In this document: positions 8,383-17,288 of the stretch, one piece after another
Layout of the letters: each line of letters begins with the position of its first letter
Position numbering within the stretch: position 1 is the first letter of the stretch
Translations under genes and position numbers: made by a program
Notes under the pieces: generated by a model
The model's database searches: none
What the model was told of the DNA's origin: nothing
The model's input: the letters and a program-made list of their open reading frames with translations, nothing else
IMG/VR virus record: IMGVR_UViG_3300045283_000278
Coordinates: 1-56,150 of that record
Strand: one strand, 5' to 3'
Length of the DNA: 56,150 bases
From: a virus

Positions 8383-10365
8383 ATGGCCGTCGCTGCGCGA
8401 CTGGCCCGACCGGCCTGCGGCGGCCGGAGCCGTGCGGCGAGCCTGGTAGTGGTCACGCCGCCGGACCCCGATCCACCTCCGCTGGGGATCATCGAGGTCG
8501 CCCAGGGCAAGACAGCGACCGCCTCGTCGGTTAAGCCGGCGAACAACACCGGCGTCTTCACGCCGGATAAGGCGGTCGACGGCGACCCCGCAACCCGGTT
8601 CTCGACCGCGTGGGGCTCCGACAACCAGACCTACACCATTGATCTGGGGGCGATCTATCAGGTCGTCCGCGTCGAGGTGGATTGGTACACGAGCTGGGCG
8701 ACGCAGTGGGCCGTCATGATTTCCACCAACGGCACGTCGTTCACGGAGCGCTATGGGGTCACGAGCTCCCAGTATCAGCCGTCGTGGGTGATCCCGTTTG
8801 TCGGGGTATCCGGTGAGCTGATCCCAACGTCGGTCAGGTATGTGCGGCTGAGGTTGGATACTCGGGCGGACAAGAACTTCGGGTTCTCGTTCTACGCGGT
8901 CAGGGTGTACGCGTACGACACGGTGCCGCCGGTCACGAGCCCGCCGACGAACGAAACGAAGCCGGCGATCACTGGCACCTTCCAGGACGGATCGACGCTG
9001 TCATGTAGCTCTGGGGCGTGGCGCGATGCTGGCGGGCAGCCGATCCTCAACCCGGCCGCGCTCTATCAGTGGACGGCCGACAACATTGACTTGCCGGGTG
9101 CCACCTCCCAGACGTTGCTGCTCACCTCGGCGCACGTCGGCAAGACGATCGGCTGCAAGGTCACCGTCCAGGGGGTCCCCGTCGCCGCGATAGGCGGCAA
9201 GGTCGTTCAGCCAAAGGTCGTCACGCCGCCGCCCGTCGATCCGCCGACGGTCGCCACGGCCCCGACGATCTCCGGCCCGGGCGTCGTCGGCCAGCCCTAC
9301 ACGGGCACGCTCGGCACGGCCACCAACGGCGCGACCGCGACCTCGTTCTGGCAGGAGAACGCCGGGTCGGGCTTCACCGATGTCATCCCGCTCGATACGG
9401 ACCTCACCTACGTCCCATCCGTCGCCGGGCGCTCGATCCGGCTGCGGGTCCGGTGGACGAACGCGGCCGGGTTCGTCGATGCCTTCTCCAGCCCGCTGAC
9501 ACCGGCGGCCGCGCCGCCGACCGGCCGCACATATGGGACGTTCGAATACCCCTGGAGCGCATCGTCGCCGGCGAGGCGCACCCTCGCCGAGCAGAGCGTC
9601 ACCTACTACGCCGACTCCGACGTGCGGACCACGACGATCCGGTCGCGCAGCCCCGATGTGGCCTACCAGAACTGGTCTGCGACCGCGTTCAAGGGCACCG
9701 CCTCCGATCCGGTCAGGACAATCACCGCCCCGGATGGGTCGGGGTCCTGTCACATGCCGTCGATCGCCCGCCCCCAGTCCGATACGGACGGATCGATCCT
9801 CATCGTCGACATGGTCAACCTGATCGTGCACGAGGCGTGGAGTGCAACCCAGGACAACAACGGCAACATCACCGCCCGCTCCTATCAGTCGCAGTCGCTG
9901 ACGGGCACCGGGTTCAACGGCGGGATGCCCGCCGCAGACTTCTCATATCTCGTCGGGATCATCCGCAAGTTCGAGCTCGCGTCGACCGTGGCGGAGATCG
10001 AGCACATCATCGGCATCACTCTCGCGGTCGAGATCATGGACAACGTGTTCGTGCCGCCGGCCCGGTCGATCGACGGCTACGGCGGCAACCCGTGGGGCGG
10101 CTCCATCGAGTACGGCCGCCGGTTCGGCGCCCCGAACCTCCCGACGAACCTCCAGACCCAGTCGGGTGTGCGCGGAAAGGTCGCCCGCGCGGTGATGCGC
10201 TACGGGCTGATCGTGTGGGACACGTTCTCCGCTGGTGATGGTGGGTCGAAGATGACTGTGCGTGCCGAGGACAACATCACTTCTTCGGAGGCCACGGCGA
10301 TCGACCAGGGCGTCACGGATTGCCTGCCGTACCTGCGGACCGTCCAGTCAACGATCAGCGGCTGA
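8383..10365 (+). CDS. Tail fibre with discoidin-like and Ig-like domains
   Basis: The 660-residue modular surface protein starts 3 bases after the preceding stop. Residues about 35-185 look like an F5/8 type C (discoidin/CBM32) domain: ASSVKPANNTGVFTPDKAVDGDPATRF, TYTIDLGAIYQVVRVEV and a C-terminal VRYVRLRL strand. Residues about 195-270 and 285-375 are Ig-like repeats of the actinobacterial GAT-type (SGAWRDAGG, YQW, GATSQTLLL). Residues about 430-655 form a domain shared with the fibre at 14879-16300. Discoidin domains bind glycans, so host-surface binding is the likely job. The very Ala/Arg-rich first 25 residues may mean that the true start is further in. Confidence 0.8.
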   Translation: MAVAARLARPACGGRSRAASLVVVTPPDPDPPPLGIIEVAQGKTATASSVKPANNTGVFTPDKAVDGDPATRFSTAWGSDNQTYTIDLGAIYQVVRVEVDWYTSWATQWAVMISTNGTSFTERYGVTSSQYQPSWVIPFVGVSGELIPTSVRYVRLRLDTRADKNFGFSFYAVRVYAYDTVPPVTSPPTNETKPAITGTFQDGSTLSCSSGAWRDAGGQPILNPAALYQWTADNIDLPGATSQTLLLTSAHVGKTIGCKVTVQGVPVAAIGGKVVQPKVVTPPPVDPPTVATAPTISGPGVVGQPYTGTLGTATNGATATSFWQENAGSGFTDVIPLDTDLTYVPSVAGRSIRLRVRWTNAAGFVDAFSSPLTPAAAPPTGRTYGTFEYPWSASSPARRTLAEQSVTYYADSDVRTTTIRSRSPDVAYQNWSATAFKGTASDPVRTITAPDGSGSCHMPSIARPQSDTDGSILIVDMVNLIVHEAWSATQDNNGNITARSYQSQSLTGTGFNGGMPAADFSYLVGIIRKFELASTVAEIEHIIGITLAVEIMDNVFVPPARSIDGYGGNPWGGSIEYGRRFGAPNLPTNLQTQSGVRGKVARAVMRYGLIVWDTFSAGDGGSKMTVRAEDNITSSEATAIDQGVTDCLPYLRTVQSTISG

Positions 10366-10384
10366 ACGTTGTTGAAAGGTTGCT

Positions 10385-12349
10385 ATGCCAATTAGATTCT
10401 CCTCGGGCTTGGTGGGAAGCGCGATCGACATCGCCGGCCAGGTGGATCGCCGTCGCCTGCGGTGGAAGGGCACGGCGCCACACTGGCAAGACCCGCCGTG
10501 CGTCGACCTCCGTGACTGGGATGGCGTGGAGCCATGGAAGACATCCTTGGGCACGGTGATGACGTCGGGGCAGCCGGTGCTGTCCAACACGGTCACGCCG
10601 TTCCAGTCCAGCGACGTCGGCAAACTGGTGATCGTCAACCAGAACGTCGGGACCGATCCGAGGTACTTCGCGAAGATCGCCTCGGTCAGTAACGGCGTAG
10701 CGACGATGGTTGACCCTGCCGATGGGGTCACGCCCGCGCCGTGCCCGTCGACCACGACCAACCAGCGCATGGTCTACGGGTGGGACGAGACGGCCGCCTT
10801 GCAAGCGGCTCTCAATGCGGCGGCGGCGTTCAACGTCACCGGCCGTTGGTGCGTGCTGCCGGGCACGCACTTTGTGTCGCAGCTCATCTATCCGACCGGC
10901 CTCTGGTTGGCGGGCGACGGCTGGGGCATCCAGTACGGGTCAACCAACGGCAGCATCTCCGACGTCCAAGGCAACTCGGGCACCACGATCGCTCAAATCC
11001 CCGGATCCAACAAAGACCTCCTCAGGTTCGCCGTCAGCTACTACGACGGCACGACGCGCTTCTACGGCCCGGGTTCGATTCGTCAGGTCACGCTCCTCGG
11101 TCCCCCGGCGGTGGGCGGCAAGACCTACACCGGGGGCGGCGGGTTCGTGATGCGCGACGTGGACGGCAACGCCGTCTGCCCGCAGGACGGAGCGTTCTTC
11201 GCCGACATCCACGCCATCCAGTTCTACGACGACGGCTTCGAACTCCCGGCCGGCGGCATCCCGCTGTTCGTGGATCGCTTGCGACCGTTCTACAACGGCC
11301 GCTACGGGATCAACGTTGGGGCCGCGCCCGCGTCCGACTCTGGGGTTGGCGGTGGCAACCAGCAGTCGATGCACTTCCTGAACTGCACCGGCGACGGCAA
11401 TGGCGAAGGACTCCTGCGCATCCATGATCAGGGCAACGCCGGGAACGTGGTGATCACGAACCTGAAGTCTGAGAAGGGCACCGTCCGTCCTCTCGCCAGG
11501 GTCGCGTCGGGTGCCCAGGAGTCGGCGATCATCCTCGAGAACTGCAACTACACGCCGGTCGTGATCAACGGGGTCACGCACATCAGCTCCGGGACGAGCA
11601 ACCCGACCGACGCCCCCGGGCCCGCGATCCTGATCAAGGCCAGCGACGACCGTCGACCGCAGGTGTCGTTCTTCGGCGTTGGCGTCCGCGTCACTTCGAC
11701 GCAGACCAACGGGCTCGCGGATGCGGTCTTGCTGCGGGACTCGGTCATCGGTGTGGACATCCCTCGGTCGGTGCAGACGAAGTCGGGGCATTGGCCCCCG
11801 GACACCCTGGTGAACCCGGACGGGATGGCTCTCTCGTCGGGGGAGGCAAACATTCCCCGGTTCCAGGCGCAGACGACGGTCACGATGACCAGCCAGGCGT
11901 TGCGGCTCGGCTACTTCCAGGCGCGGAAAACGGAGCAGATCGGGAAGCTGCGGGTCCACACCGGGTCAACCCCGGCAGGCGCGACCCCGTCGCTGCTGAA
12001 GTTCTGCATCTACGAAGTCCTCTCCGATGGCAGCCTGAACCTCGTCGGTGTGACCGCAAACTCGACAGGGTCGCTGGTGGCCGCCAGCACCGGTTACACC
12101 GTCGACTTGACTGCGGCGTTCAAGAAGTACTCGGGGAAGGTGTACGCGGCCGGGCTTCTGGTTGTGACGGCTGCGACGGCACCCCAGGTGTCGGGCGCTA
12201 TTCCTCCGTCTGCTGAGGCGGCGTCGCGGACCCCTCGTTTGACGTTGGCGTTGACTGGCCAAGCGGACGTGCCGTCCTCGATCTCGGCGGCGACCGTGTC
12301 TGGTTCGACGGCGACGAACAACTTTCCGTACGTGGTCGCGCTGCCATAA
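10385..12349 (+). CDS. Tailspike-like beta-helix protein
   Basis: The 654-residue protein has an N-terminal virion-attachment part and then the usual entry to a right-handed beta-helix: DETAALQAALNAAAAF at about 139-154 (the DDT..iQ.Ai motif), followed by repeated Asn/Gly-rich coils up to about residue 470. A C-terminal beta-sandwich (about 500-654) ends with PRLTLALTGQADVP...PYVVALP. Pectate-lyase-fold spikes cut or bind capsule or cell-wall polysaccharide. I cannot assign catalytic residues by eye. The ATG at 10385 follows GAAAGG. Directly after the stop, the same frame encodes a diverged copy of its C-terminus (see 12350-12499). Confidence 0.8.
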   Translation: MPIRFSSGLVGSAIDIAGQVDRRRLRWKGTAPHWQDPPCVDLRDWDGVEPWKTSLGTVMTSGQPVLSNTVTPFQSSDVGKLVIVNQNVGTDPRYFAKIASVSNGVATMVDPADGVTPAPCPSTTTNQRMVYGWDETAALQAALNAAAAFNVTGRWCVLPGTHFVSQLIYPTGLWLAGDGWGIQYGSTNGSISDVQGNSGTTIAQIPGSNKDLLRFAVSYYDGTTRFYGPGSIRQVTLLGPPAVGGKTYTGGGGFVMRDVDGNAVCPQDGAFFADIHAIQFYDDGFELPAGGIPLFVDRLRPFYNGRYGINVGAAPASDSGVGGGNQQSMHFLNCTGDGNGEGLLRIHDQGNAGNVVITNLKSEKGTVRPLARVASGAQESAIILENCNYTPVVINGVTHISSGTSNPTDAPGPAILIKASDDRRPQVSFFGVGVRVTSTQTNGLADAVLLRDSVIGVDIPRSVQTKSGHWPPDTLVNPDGMALSSGEANIPRFQAQTTVTMTSQALRLGYFQARKTEQIGKLRVHTGSTPAGATPSLLKFCIYEVLSDGSLNLVGVTANSTGSLVAASTGYTVDLTAAFKKYSGKVYAAGLLVVTAATAPQVSGAIPPSAEAASRTPRLTLALTGQADVPSSISAATVSGSTATNNFPYVVALP

Positions 12350-12499
12350 GCCGCTGCGCAGGCCGCAGGCAGCGCGGGCCGGCCTCGACTCTCGGGATTC
12401 GTCGCGTCGCAGGCCGATCTACCGGCCGATGGTGGCACGATCTCCGGCGCGTCGGTTTCGAACACCAGCGCCGGGCCGTACGCCGTGTTCACTGCTTGA
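12350..12499 (+). pseudogene. In-frame remnant copy of the tailspike C-terminus
   Basis: After the TAA of the tailspike gene (12347-12349) the same frame stays open for 49 codons and ends at TGA 12497-12499. From its Pro-Arg-Leu onward (38 residues) it aligns without gaps with the last 38 residues of the tailspike, and both end in stop codons at the same position. I count 11 of 38 identities, including PRL, QAD-x-P and PY-x-V. It has no start codon or ribosome site. It overlaps the last 11 bases of the acyltransferase gene on the other strand. It is probably a leftover of a duplicated or replaced spike gene, or a readthrough extension. Confidence 0.55.
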
Positions 12500-14693
12500 T
12501 AGCGGCTCGGAATGCTGCGTCGAACGGGGCTGCGAGCTCTGCGCCGTATGTCTTGGTGATGTGGCTGTTGTCGAAGTAAGCGACGGTGCGGCCGATCACT
12601 ACTGGGCATGTCCGCTGTCCGCAGAACCAGCCGGTCGGGTTGATGAACCCCGCCCCGTGCGCCTTGGCGAGCTGGGCAACGGTCTGCGTGACCAGGATGC
12701 GAGCGGAATCGTAGGGCGAACTGCAATCCCCCAACTTCGAATGGCTGCGGAGTAGGCAGTCGACGGGCAACTGCTGCTCGCCGAACACGTCGCCCATGAC
12801 CACGACCCGCTTCGACGACAGCTCAAGCTTGGGAATCAGTGCCCCCAGCGCAGACGTAACCGAGGCCATGGCAGGTGGCACCCCGGGAACCTCGTTCAGG
12901 TAACGACCGGCGATGATCGTGAGATCGGGACGCAGCTTCGCGGCCTGGCCAGTCGCCCACTTGTACCAGGCGGTGCATCCGGGCTTGGGGTGATCGCCGC
13001 CCCACATCCTGATGGTGCACGAGACCTTGATGACGGGGATCACCGTCCAATGCTCGCGCCTGGCGGTGCTCATGATCGCGGGCATCCACATCTGGGCATG
13101 AGAGTCGCCGAACACCACCATCGTCCGCGACGCGGCTGTGTCACCCATCTTGCAGAGCTGGTTGGTCGTCTGCCGTTCGCCAGCGGTGCATTCGGGCGGG
13201 AGTTTGTAGATGTCTTTTGCCAGGTCGCCTGTCGCTGGTGAGGGCGTCAGGCCCGCCGGGATCACCCGATTTGCCGTCGCAGCGAGATCCGCAGCCATGA
13301 CCGACGGAAGCGGCTTTCCGGTCGCGGCGAGCTGCTCGATCAATGCCTGCTGCTGCAACCGGTAGCGTTTCTGCGCAGGCGTCTCCGGGGCAGCGGGGGT
13401 GAGAAGGCTGGGTGCTCGCGCGGCGGCGGCGGCGACCTCGCCGTTGACGGCTGACAGCACCTTTCCGTCGATCGCTTGCTGAGCAAAGATCACGACCGCG
13501 GCGACGATGACCGGTGACGCGAGCCACATCACGAGTGCGGGCTGGGTCGAGATTCGTTCGCTGCGACGGATCGGGTTCTCAAACAGGTAGTAGGTGCCAG
13601 CCGAGAGCGCGAGCGCAGCGGCAAGCAGCAGGATGTTGGTGCCGACGCTCAGGTCGCTGCCGTGCTGTTCTGCGGCGAGTGCCAGAACGGGCCAGTGCCA
13701 CAGATAGAAGGTGTAGGAGATGTCGCCGATAAACCGCATCGGCGCGATGCTGAGCAGGCGGCCGACTCCAGCGAACGGGGTCTGCGCGGGCATCCCTGCA
13801 ACGATCAGCAGCGCCGCGCCGATCGTCGGGACCAACGCGGCCGAGCCAGGGAACGGTGTCGTCGCATCGAACTCGACCGCGGCGACCACGATGGCGGCGA
13901 GACCCGCCCATCCCATCCCGACACGGATGAGTGCCGGGACCCTCGTGAGGTGGCGAGCGGTCACGGCGAGACCTGCACCGAGCGCGAGCTCCCACGCCCG
14001 CGTAAACGTCGAGAAGTACGCCACCGTGGGGCTTGTCTTCGTCTGGTGGATCGACCAGTACAGCGATACCGCGGCGATGATCGCGATGAGCACGAAGAGG
14101 CGGTCAAGTCCGCGGCCGGTCAACGGGGGGCGCGGCCGCATCCGACGGCGACGGCCGATTCGGATCAGGCCGGTCCCGAACACGACGACAGCAACGAGCG
14201 TTGGCCACACGACATAGAACTGCTCCTCGACCGCGAGGGACCAGAAGTGGCGGACCGGGGATTCGGGCTGGCCCTGCGCGAAATAGTCGGTGCCCATGTG
14301 CGCGAAGTGCACGTTGGCGCCGAACACCGATGCCCAGAGCGTGTCGGTCAGCACCTGATGGGCGCGGACGATGTTCAGCATCTGGTAGGCCGCGATTGCG
14401 GTGGCAGCGAGGGTGAGGGTCGCGGCCGGGAGTATGCGCTTTGCGCGCCGAGCGTAGAACTCGGCCAGAGAGATTCGGCTGCGTTGCGCCGCTCCGGAGA
14501 GCAGCACCCCGGTGATGAGGTAGCCGGACAGGACGAAGAACACGTCCACGCCGATGTAGCCGCCCGAAAGAAATCCGATGCCGGCGTGGTTGAGCGCGAC
14601 GAGCAGCACGGCTACGGCGCGCATCCCTTGGATGTCGCGTCGGTGCCTGGTGGATGGCAGCAGTGGTCGTCCAGCCCGCGGGTCGGCTTTCAT
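12489..14693 (-). CDS. OafA-type membrane acyltransferase with SGNH domain (moron)
   Basis: The 734-residue protein has an Acyltransferase_3 domain with about ten membrane segments. It opens with DIQGMRAVAVLLVALNHAG (catalytic-type His at about residue 36), then GVDVFFVLSGYLIT and FWSLAVEEQFYVVWP. A periplasmic C-terminal SGNH part carries VVFGDSHAQMW and a terminal FDNSHIT. Members O-acetylate surface polysaccharides, and phage versions are known for serotype conversion in lysogens. It is the only leftward gene among the tail genes. I chose the ATG at 14693 because a TACAGT hexamer lies 8 nt upstream; a GTG at 14786 would add 31 unlikely residues. Confidence 0.9.
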   Translation of the reverse strand: MKADPRAGRPLLPSTRHRRDIQGMRAVAVLLVALNHAGIGFLSGGYIGVDVFFVLSGYLITGVLLSGAAQRSRISLAEFYARRAKRILPAATLTLAATAIAAYQMLNIVRAHQVLTDTLWASVFGANVHFAHMGTDYFAQGQPESPVRHFWSLAVEEQFYVVWPTLVAVVVFGTGLIRIGRRRRMRPRPPLTGRGLDRLFVLIAIIAAVSLYWSIHQTKTSPTVAYFSTFTRAWELALGAGLAVTARHLTRVPALIRVGMGWAGLAAIVVAAVEFDATTPFPGSAALVPTIGAALLIVAGMPAQTPFAGVGRLLSIAPMRFIGDISYTFYLWHWPVLALAAEQHGSDLSVGTNILLLAAALALSAGTYYLFENPIRRSERISTQPALVMWLASPVIVAAVVIFAQQAIDGKVLSAVNGEVAAAAARAPSLLTPAAPETPAQKRYRLQQQALIEQLAATGKPLPSVMAADLAATANRVIPAGLTPSPATGDLAKDIYKLPPECTAGERQTTNQLCKMGDTAASRTMVVFGDSHAQMWMPAIMSTARREHWTVIPVIKVSCTIRMWGGDHPKPGCTAWYKWATGQAAKLRPDLTIIAGRYLNEVPGVPPAMASVTSALGALIPKLELSSKRVVVMGDVFGEQQLPVDCLLRSHSKLGDCSSPYDSARILVTQTVAQLAKAHGAGFINPTGWFCGQRTCPVVIGRTVAYFDNSHITKTYGAELAAPFDAAFRAAIKQ

Positions 14694-14701
14694 CGCGCGG
14701 G

Positions 14702-14707
14702 ACTGTA
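14702..14707 (-). promoter_or_regulatory. TAnnnT -10 element for the acyltransferase (leaderless)
   Basis: On the minus strand the hexamer TACAGT ends 8 nt before the ATG at 14693. In actinobacteria a TAnnnT at this distance marks promoters of leaderless transcripts. No clear ribosome site precedes this start, which fits. No good -35 is visible. Confidence 0.5.
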
Positions 14708-14815
14708 AAGCGCAGAGCCGCGTTCTGCTATCGACCTTGCTCTGTGTTGGACCTGCCGTACTGGTCGGTTGGACAGGACGGCACACCTGCTTTGCGTGAG
14801 GCTCCGACGGTCCCT

Positions 14816-14834
14816 GGGCGCCCGTTAGGCGCCC
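14816..14834. terminator. 7-bp hairpin upstream of the second fibre gene
   Basis: GGGCGCC (14816-14822) and GGCGCCC (14828-14834) flank a CGTTA loop and are followed by GTTCTC on the plus strand. It sits between the divergent acyltransferase and the fibre gene. It may stop antisense readthrough or mark the border of the inserted moron. The rest of 14694-14878 holds only the acyltransferase promoter region and the ribosome site of the next gene. Confidence 0.45.
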
Positions 14835-14878
14835 GTTCTCGCAGCACTCTTCGATCCCCCGGCCCGGGAGGACTACTC

Positions 14879-16300
14879 ATGGCTTCGATTGGCACCCCGA
14901 CGTTGAAGCTCACCGCCACCACGCTCACGTGGACCCGGGTCACGGGTGCGTCCGGCTACGTCCTCGTCGACACCGATGCCGCCGGCCGCGCGGCGCTCGT
15001 CCGTGTCGCGGCGGCCGTCACGACCTATCCGGCGCAGCCCGGGCACACCTACAACGTCTTCGCACGCGGCCCGTTCTCTGACGCCGTCCACGTTCCCGCT
15101 GTCCCCGACCCCCCGGCGGAGCCTCCTGCGACGGTCACCGTCGACATTCGCCACAAAGAGGACCTGTCGACGGTCACCGACACCGACGACGTGCACGGTG
15201 CCTACATCGGCGACATCGTCAAGGCCGTCGTCACCGGCTCACCGGGCGGGGCCCTCTACTTCGAGTGGGACAACCTCGGCCTAGTCCGAAGCGACCACGA
15301 CGACGAGTACGTCATCACCGACGCCGAGGACGGCGAGCCGCTCAAGGTCCGGGTGCTCGACAAGGCCGGCGGAACGCTCCTCGCGCAGGACACGATCAAC
15401 GTCCGGGCAGGCCTGCGGCCGAGCTCGACACCCGTACCCGGCGCCCCGCCGGTCGTCACGCCGCCGGTCGTCACGCCGCCGAGCATCCCGTCGACGAGCA
15501 AGCGGCCGTGGTGGGCGCCGGGCTCCTACTGGACCCGGGACATTCCCGACGGGCTGCAGGCCGCCCTCGTCAACGACGCGCGCGCCGCGCAGCTGCACGG
15601 CTCCGCCACGTTCAACTGCTCCAACGGCTACGGCATCCCCGTCTGGGTCGGCAAGAGCACCGACCCGCTCATCGCCCCGTCCGCCAGCGACCTGAACCGC
15701 ACCGAGAGCCTCCACATCCCCGCCGGCGCCACCGCCGCGCACGGCACCGACGGTGCGTTCGCCGCCGCCGACCCGATCAAGCGCCTCCTTCTCGATGCCT
15801 GGCAGTGGAACGGCGGCCGCGCAGCGAGCGCCTACATCGGCGTCCTCGGCCAGGACACGGGCATGCAGGGCGGCATGCGCGCCGCCGACTGGCACTACGC
15901 CGCCGGCCTCATCTTCGGCGACGACCTCGCCGACGGCCGCATCGACACCGCCCTGTGCCTCGCCGTCCCTGGCTCTCTACTGCGACTCGGACCGATCCCT
16001 CCGGCGCGCAGCCAGGATGCCGGCGCCGGCGACTACGGCGGCCTGAACCCGATGGGGACGTTCGGCGCGATCCCCGAGGGCGTCGACATCACCAAGATAG
16101 GTCTCCAGACCAGGGAGGGTCTCGTCGTTGCCGACGCGCTGCAGCGCAAGGGCGCGTTCATCGGAGACCGCGCGGGCAACCGCGTCCTCTTCGGCGACCC
16201 CGTGACCGTCACCAAGGCCCAGGAGGCGAACCTCGTCCGGGATGCCACCGCTCTCTTCAAGGCCCTCTGGGTTGGGCCGCTGACGGGCGTCACGCGCTGA
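14879..16300 (+). CDS. Second tail fibre, shares C-terminal domain with 8383-10365
   Basis: The 473-residue protein starts at the ATG at 14879 after a GGGAGGA ribosome site. An FN3-like beta-sandwich (about 1-75) and an Ig-like part (about 85-180) lead to a Pro/Val/Thr linker. A C-terminal domain (about 215-470) shares ordered motifs with the fibre at 8383-10365: His-hydrophobic-Pro, Asp/Glu-Ala-Trp, GG-M-x-AAD, PPARS-x-D and YGG-x-NP-x-G. I recall similar domains in secreted actinobacterial proteins but cannot name the family. Probable role: host adhesion or glycan binding at the tail. Confidence 0.75.
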   Translation: MASIGTPTLKLTATTLTWTRVTGASGYVLVDTDAAGRAALVRVAAAVTTYPAQPGHTYNVFARGPFSDAVHVPAVPDPPAEPPATVTVDIRHKEDLSTVTDTDDVHGAYIGDIVKAVVTGSPGGALYFEWDNLGLVRSDHDDEYVITDAEDGEPLKVRVLDKAGGTLLAQDTINVRAGLRPSSTPVPGAPPVVTPPVVTPPSIPSTSKRPWWAPGSYWTRDIPDGLQAALVNDARAAQLHGSATFNCSNGYGIPVWVGKSTDPLIAPSASDLNRTESLHIPAGATAAHGTDGAFAAADPIKRLLLDAWQWNGGRAASAYIGVLGQDTGMQGGMRAADWHYAAGLIFGDDLADGRIDTALCLAVPGSLLRLGPIPPARSQDAGAGDYGGLNPMGTFGAIPEGVDITKIGLQTREGLVVADALQRKGAFIGDRAGNRVLFGDPVTVTKAQEANLVRDATALFKALWVGPLTGVTR

Positions 16301-16305
16301 GGCAT

Positions 16306-16638
16306 ATGAGCATCGAAGCGGCTCCCGGCAGCGAGCTGTACGCATACACGTCGCAGATCCAGACCGGGCTCGCGCCCACGATGACCGTCCAGATCCTCGA
16401 CGGCCCGACCGGCGTCTACGGCCCGACCGGCGATGACCTCGTCGAGGTACCGGTCGGCTCTGGCCGCTACGCCGCGCTGCTCACCGCCCCCGCCGACCCC
16501 GGCCGCTACCTCATCGTCTTCACGGCCGGCGATGGTCGCTGCGCCGACGAGGAGCTCATCGTCACCGAGCGCGCCGTCCAGCTCGGTGGGCGTGTGAACC
16601 TCTGGGATCCGCGACGTACGCACGAGGGGACCACATGA
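16306..16638 (+). CDS. Small Ig-like virion protein, first tandem copy
   Basis: The 110-residue protein starts at the ATG at 16306; the long open frame upstream is a shadow of the fibre gene. It shows a single beta-sandwich with AYTS...VQILDG, GSGRYAALLTAPADPGRYLIV and EELIVTE strands. The same order occurs in the N-terminal half of the next protein, so the two are tandem paralogues. Such domains lie before head-tail connector genes in actinophages. The exact function is unknown. The stop overlaps the next ATG (ATGA). Confidence 0.7.
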   Translation: MSIEAAPGSELYAYTSQIQTGLAPTMTVQILDGPTGVYGPTGDDLVEVPVGSGRYAALLTAPADPGRYLIVFTAGDGRCADEELIVTERAVQLGGRVNLWDPRRTHEGTT

Positions 16639-17279
16639 TCCGAGTCGCGCCGTCCGCCAGCTTCTACGCCTACACCAGCCCCACCGCCAGTGGGCTCGTC
16701 GGCGACATCAGCGTCCAGATCCTCGACGGCACTAGTGTCGAGGTCGCCGAGACGACCAGCGGGATCACCGAGACCCCCGCCGGATCCGGCATCTACGCCG
16801 CGCACCTCACCGCGCCGGCCGAGCCCGGCCGCTACCTCATCGTCTGGGACGACGGCGCCGGCACCCTCGCCGACGAGGACCTCCTTGTCACCGGCGAGGA
16901 TCCCGACGACCAGCCCATCACCGTCCAGGCGCAGGGCCCGCCGCTGCCCGCCGGCCCGATCCTGAACCTCATCCGCGGCGACGACTACCGCGCCGCCGAC
17001 GACCGGTCGTTCATCTTCTACGCCGACGCCGGCTGGCCGAGCATCGACGCCGCGACCGTCACGCTCCTGCTCTCCGGACCCACGCCCGGCATCACCGTCG
17101 CTGTGACCGGCGAGGTCCTCGACGCCGATGGCGAAGTCCAGCAGATCGGTGTCGAGATCACCGCCGCGCAGACCAGCAGCCTCGAGCGCGGCGAGGGCCG
17201 CTACGTCCTGAGCGCCGCGAAGTCCGGGCGCGCCCTCACGCTCGCCCGCGGCTTCGTTCGCGTGCACGACCGCCCGTAG
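16635..17279 (+). CDS. Ig-like virion protein, second tandem copy plus C-terminal domain
   Basis: Of 214 residues, 1-90 repeat the domain of the preceding protein (FYAYTS, VQILDGTS, GSGIYAAHLTAPAEPGRYLIVW, ADEDLLVT). Residues about 105-214 form a second beta-rich domain (LIRGDDYRAADDRSF... and ALTLARGFVRVHD) with the look of a BppU-like or Ig domain found in phage baseplate and neck proteins. It is coupled to the preceding gene by ATGA and lies 9 bases before the connector gene. Confidence 0.7.
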   Translation: MIRVAPSASFYAYTSPTASGLVGDISVQILDGTSVEVAETTSGITETPAGSGIYAAHLTAPAEPGRYLIVWDDGAGTLADEDLLVTGEDPDDQPITVQAQGPPLPAGPILNLIRGDDYRAADDRSFIFYADAGWPSIDAATVTLLLSGPTPGITVAVTGEVLDADGEVQQIGVEITAAQTSSLERGEGRYVLSAAKSGRALTLARGFVRVHDRP

Positions 17280-17288
17280 GAGGCGCCC

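Noticed and set aside
12350-14878. Insertion sequence carrying the acyltransferase gene
   Set aside because: No transposase gene, terminal inverted repeats or target duplications are visible. It is better described as a moron gained by recombination.
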